Source: Solirubrobacterales bacterium
GTDB lineage: Bacteria > Actinomycetota > Thermoleophilia > Solirubrobacterales > 70-9
Length of the DNA stretch: 5,615 nt
Assembly (NCBI GenBank): GCA_030152505.1
Contig: JASLJO010000279.1
Span: 1 to 5,615, forward strand
Reading direction: 5' to 3'
Part shown: in pieces, positions 4,479 to 5,615 of the stretch
How the letters are laid out: every line of letters begins with the position of its first letter
How positions within the stretch are numbered: the first letter of the stretch is position 1
The notes under the pieces: generated by a model
Database searches by the model: none
Told to the model about the DNA's origin: nothing
The model's input: the letters and a program-made list of their open reading frames with translations, nothing else
Program-made: the position numbers and the translations under genes

Positions 4479-5615
4479 GTGAGCGACTTCGAGCAGGCAC
4501 TGGAGGCGGCGCTGGCCGGTGGGCCGCAGCGCCATCACGAGAAGACCGCCGAGCAGGGCAAGCTGCCGGTGCGCGAGCGGGTCGCCCGCCTGGTCGACGC
4601 GGACTCCTTCTCTGAGGAAGCGTTGTTGGCCAACTGGAACGTGGAGGGGCTGGGCGCCGACGGCGTCGTCACCGGGCTGGCGAGGATCGACGGCCGCCGC
4701 GTCGCCCTGATGGCCAACGACCCGACGGTCAAGGCCGGCTCCTGGGGGCCGAAGACGGTCGAGAAGATCCTCCGCATCCAGGAGCGGGCGCTGAGCCTGC
4801 AGGTGCCGATGGTCTACCTGGTCGACTCGGCCGGGGCGCGGATCACCGACCAGGTGCAGATGTTCCCCGGCCGTCGCGGCGCCGGCCGCATCTTCCACAA
4901 CGAGGTGCGGCTCTCCGGCCAGGTGCCGCAGGTCTGCCTGCTGTTCGGGCCGAGCGCCGCCGGCGGCGCCTACATCCCGGCCTTCTGCGACGTGGTGATC
5001 ATGCGCGAGGGCAACGCCTCGATGTACCTGGGCTCGCCGCGGATGGCTGAGATGGTGATCGGCGAGAAGGTGACGCTGGAGGAGATGGGCGGGGCGAAGA
5101 TGCACACCGGCGTCTCCGGCTGCGGCCACTTCCTGGTCAAGTCAGACGAGGAGGCGATCGACCTCGCCAGGCGCTACCTCTCCTATATGCCCGGCAACTG
5201 GCGGGAGGAGCCACCCGCCGTGGACGCGGTGGCGCCTTCCTCCGACGCGACGATCGAGGCGATCGTCCCCGCCGACGAGAACCAGCCCTTCGACATGCGC
5301 GAGCTGCTCGACGTCCTGCTCGACGCCGACTCGCTCCTCGAAGTCCACAAGCGCTGGGCCAAAGAGCTGATCGTCGGCTACGGGCGGATCGACGGCCGGG
5401 TCGTCGGTGTCGTCGCCAACCAGCCGCGGCAGAAAGGCGGCGTGCTCTTCGTCGACTCGGCCGACAAGGCGGCGCGCTTCATCCAGACCTGCAACGCCTT
5501 CAACGTGCCGCTGCTCTTCCTCGCCGACGTGCCCGGCTTCATGATCGGCACCGCGGTCGAGCGCCAGGGGATCATCCGCCACGGGGCGAAGATGATCAGC
5601 GCCGTCTCCGAGGCG
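4479..5615 (+). CDS. Acyl-CoA carboxylase beta subunit (carboxyltransferase), 3' end outside window
   Basis: This is the carboxyltransferase half of a biotin-dependent acyl-CoA carboxylase. It moves CO2 from carboxybiotin to an acyl-CoA and works with a separate biotin carboxylase/carrier alpha subunit not seen here. The frame stays open from GTG 4479 to the last base (379 codons); relatives are about 510-540 residues, so roughly a quarter is missing. The N-half shows GKLPVRERVARLVD (27-40), YLVDSAGARITDQ with Asp116-Arg121, GPSAAGGAY (157-165, one oxyanion-hole glycine pair) and SPRMAEMVIGE with EEMGGAKMHT. The C-half shows VVANQPRQKGGVL and DVPGFMIG (350-357, the second oxyanion hole). Starting at GTG gives the usual short acidic N-terminus, and the gene follows the lyase by 10 bases. 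The lyase neighbour hints at 3-methylcrotonyl-CoA as substrate, but propionyl-CoA or another short acyl-CoA is equally compatible with the motifs. The family is certain, the substrate open. Confidence 0.93.
   Translation, partial: MSDFEQALEAALAGGPQRHHEKTAEQGKLPVRERVARLVDADSFSEEALLANWNVEGLGADGVVTGLARIDGRRVALMANDPTVKAGSWGPKTVEKILRIQERALSLQVPMVYLVDSAGARITDQVQMFPGRRGAGRIFHNEVRLSGQVPQVCLLFGPSAAGGAYIPAFCDVVIMREGNASMYLGSPRMAEMVIGEKVTLEEMGGAKMHTGVSGCGHFLVKSDEEAIDLARRYLSYMPGNWREEPPAVDAVAPSSDATIEAIVPADENQPFDMRELLDVLLDADSLLEVHKRWAKELIVGYGRIDGRVVGVVANQPRQKGGVLFVDSADKAARFIQTCNAFNVPLLFLADVPGFMIGTAVERQGIIRHGAKMISAVSEA

Noticed and set aside
4422..5129. Open frame of 235 codons on the minus strand opposite the carboxylase
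   Set aside because: The plus-strand frame is an unmistakable carboxyltransferase. The antisense product is His/Ala/Asp-rich without motifs.

Overview
The window is a GC-rich stretch from an organism that makes coenzyme F420. The cofD/npdG pair, the strong G/C bias at third codon positions and start sites without Shine-Dalgarno sequences point to an actinobacterium. The style of the acyl-CoA genes would suit a Thermoleophilia/Solirubrobacterales-like lineage, but that finer placement is inference.

Layout: positions 1-1393 hold a leftward F420 unit. It reads npdG (NADPH:F420 oxidoreductase, TTG start at 1393), then after a 10-base gap cofD (2-phospholactate/phosphoenolpyruvate transferase), which leaves the window at base 1. 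A 26-base divergent intergenic region (1394-1419) separates it from a rightward unit: a BadH-like short-chain dehydrogenase (1420-2154) translationally coupled through TGATG to a small FlK-type acyl-CoA thioesterase (2154-2537). A GC-only hairpin (2545-2560) follows.

Next is a lone gene (2594-3526) for a protein joining an AbiEi-type winged-helix region to a C-terminal DUF559/Vsr-like nuclease domain. Its codon use is visibly less GC-biased than that of the next gene. After it come an HMG-CoA lyase family gene (3536-4468) and a biotin-dependent acyl-CoA carboxylase beta subunit (4479 to the window end, incomplete), each starting about 10 bases after the previous stop codon.

The rightward metabolic genes read as parts of an acyl-CoA breakdown route: oxidation of a hydroxyacyl-CoA, carboxylation of an acyl-CoA, C-C cleavage by a lyase, and thioester hydrolysis as housekeeping. 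HMG-CoA lyase beside a carboxylase beta subunit recalls leucine degradation, but the carboxylase substrate cannot be fixed from this sequence.

The most striking non-coding signal is promoter architecture. Four genes have a TANNNT -10-like hexamer ending 6-8 bases before the start codon and no Shine-Dalgarno sequence, the pattern expected for leaderless mRNAs. In the divergent region the two hexamers share one TA step. At two other junctions the TA of the hexamer is the first two bases of the upstream gene's stop codon. No RNA gene, CRISPR array, insertion sequence or complete toxin-antitoxin pair was seen.
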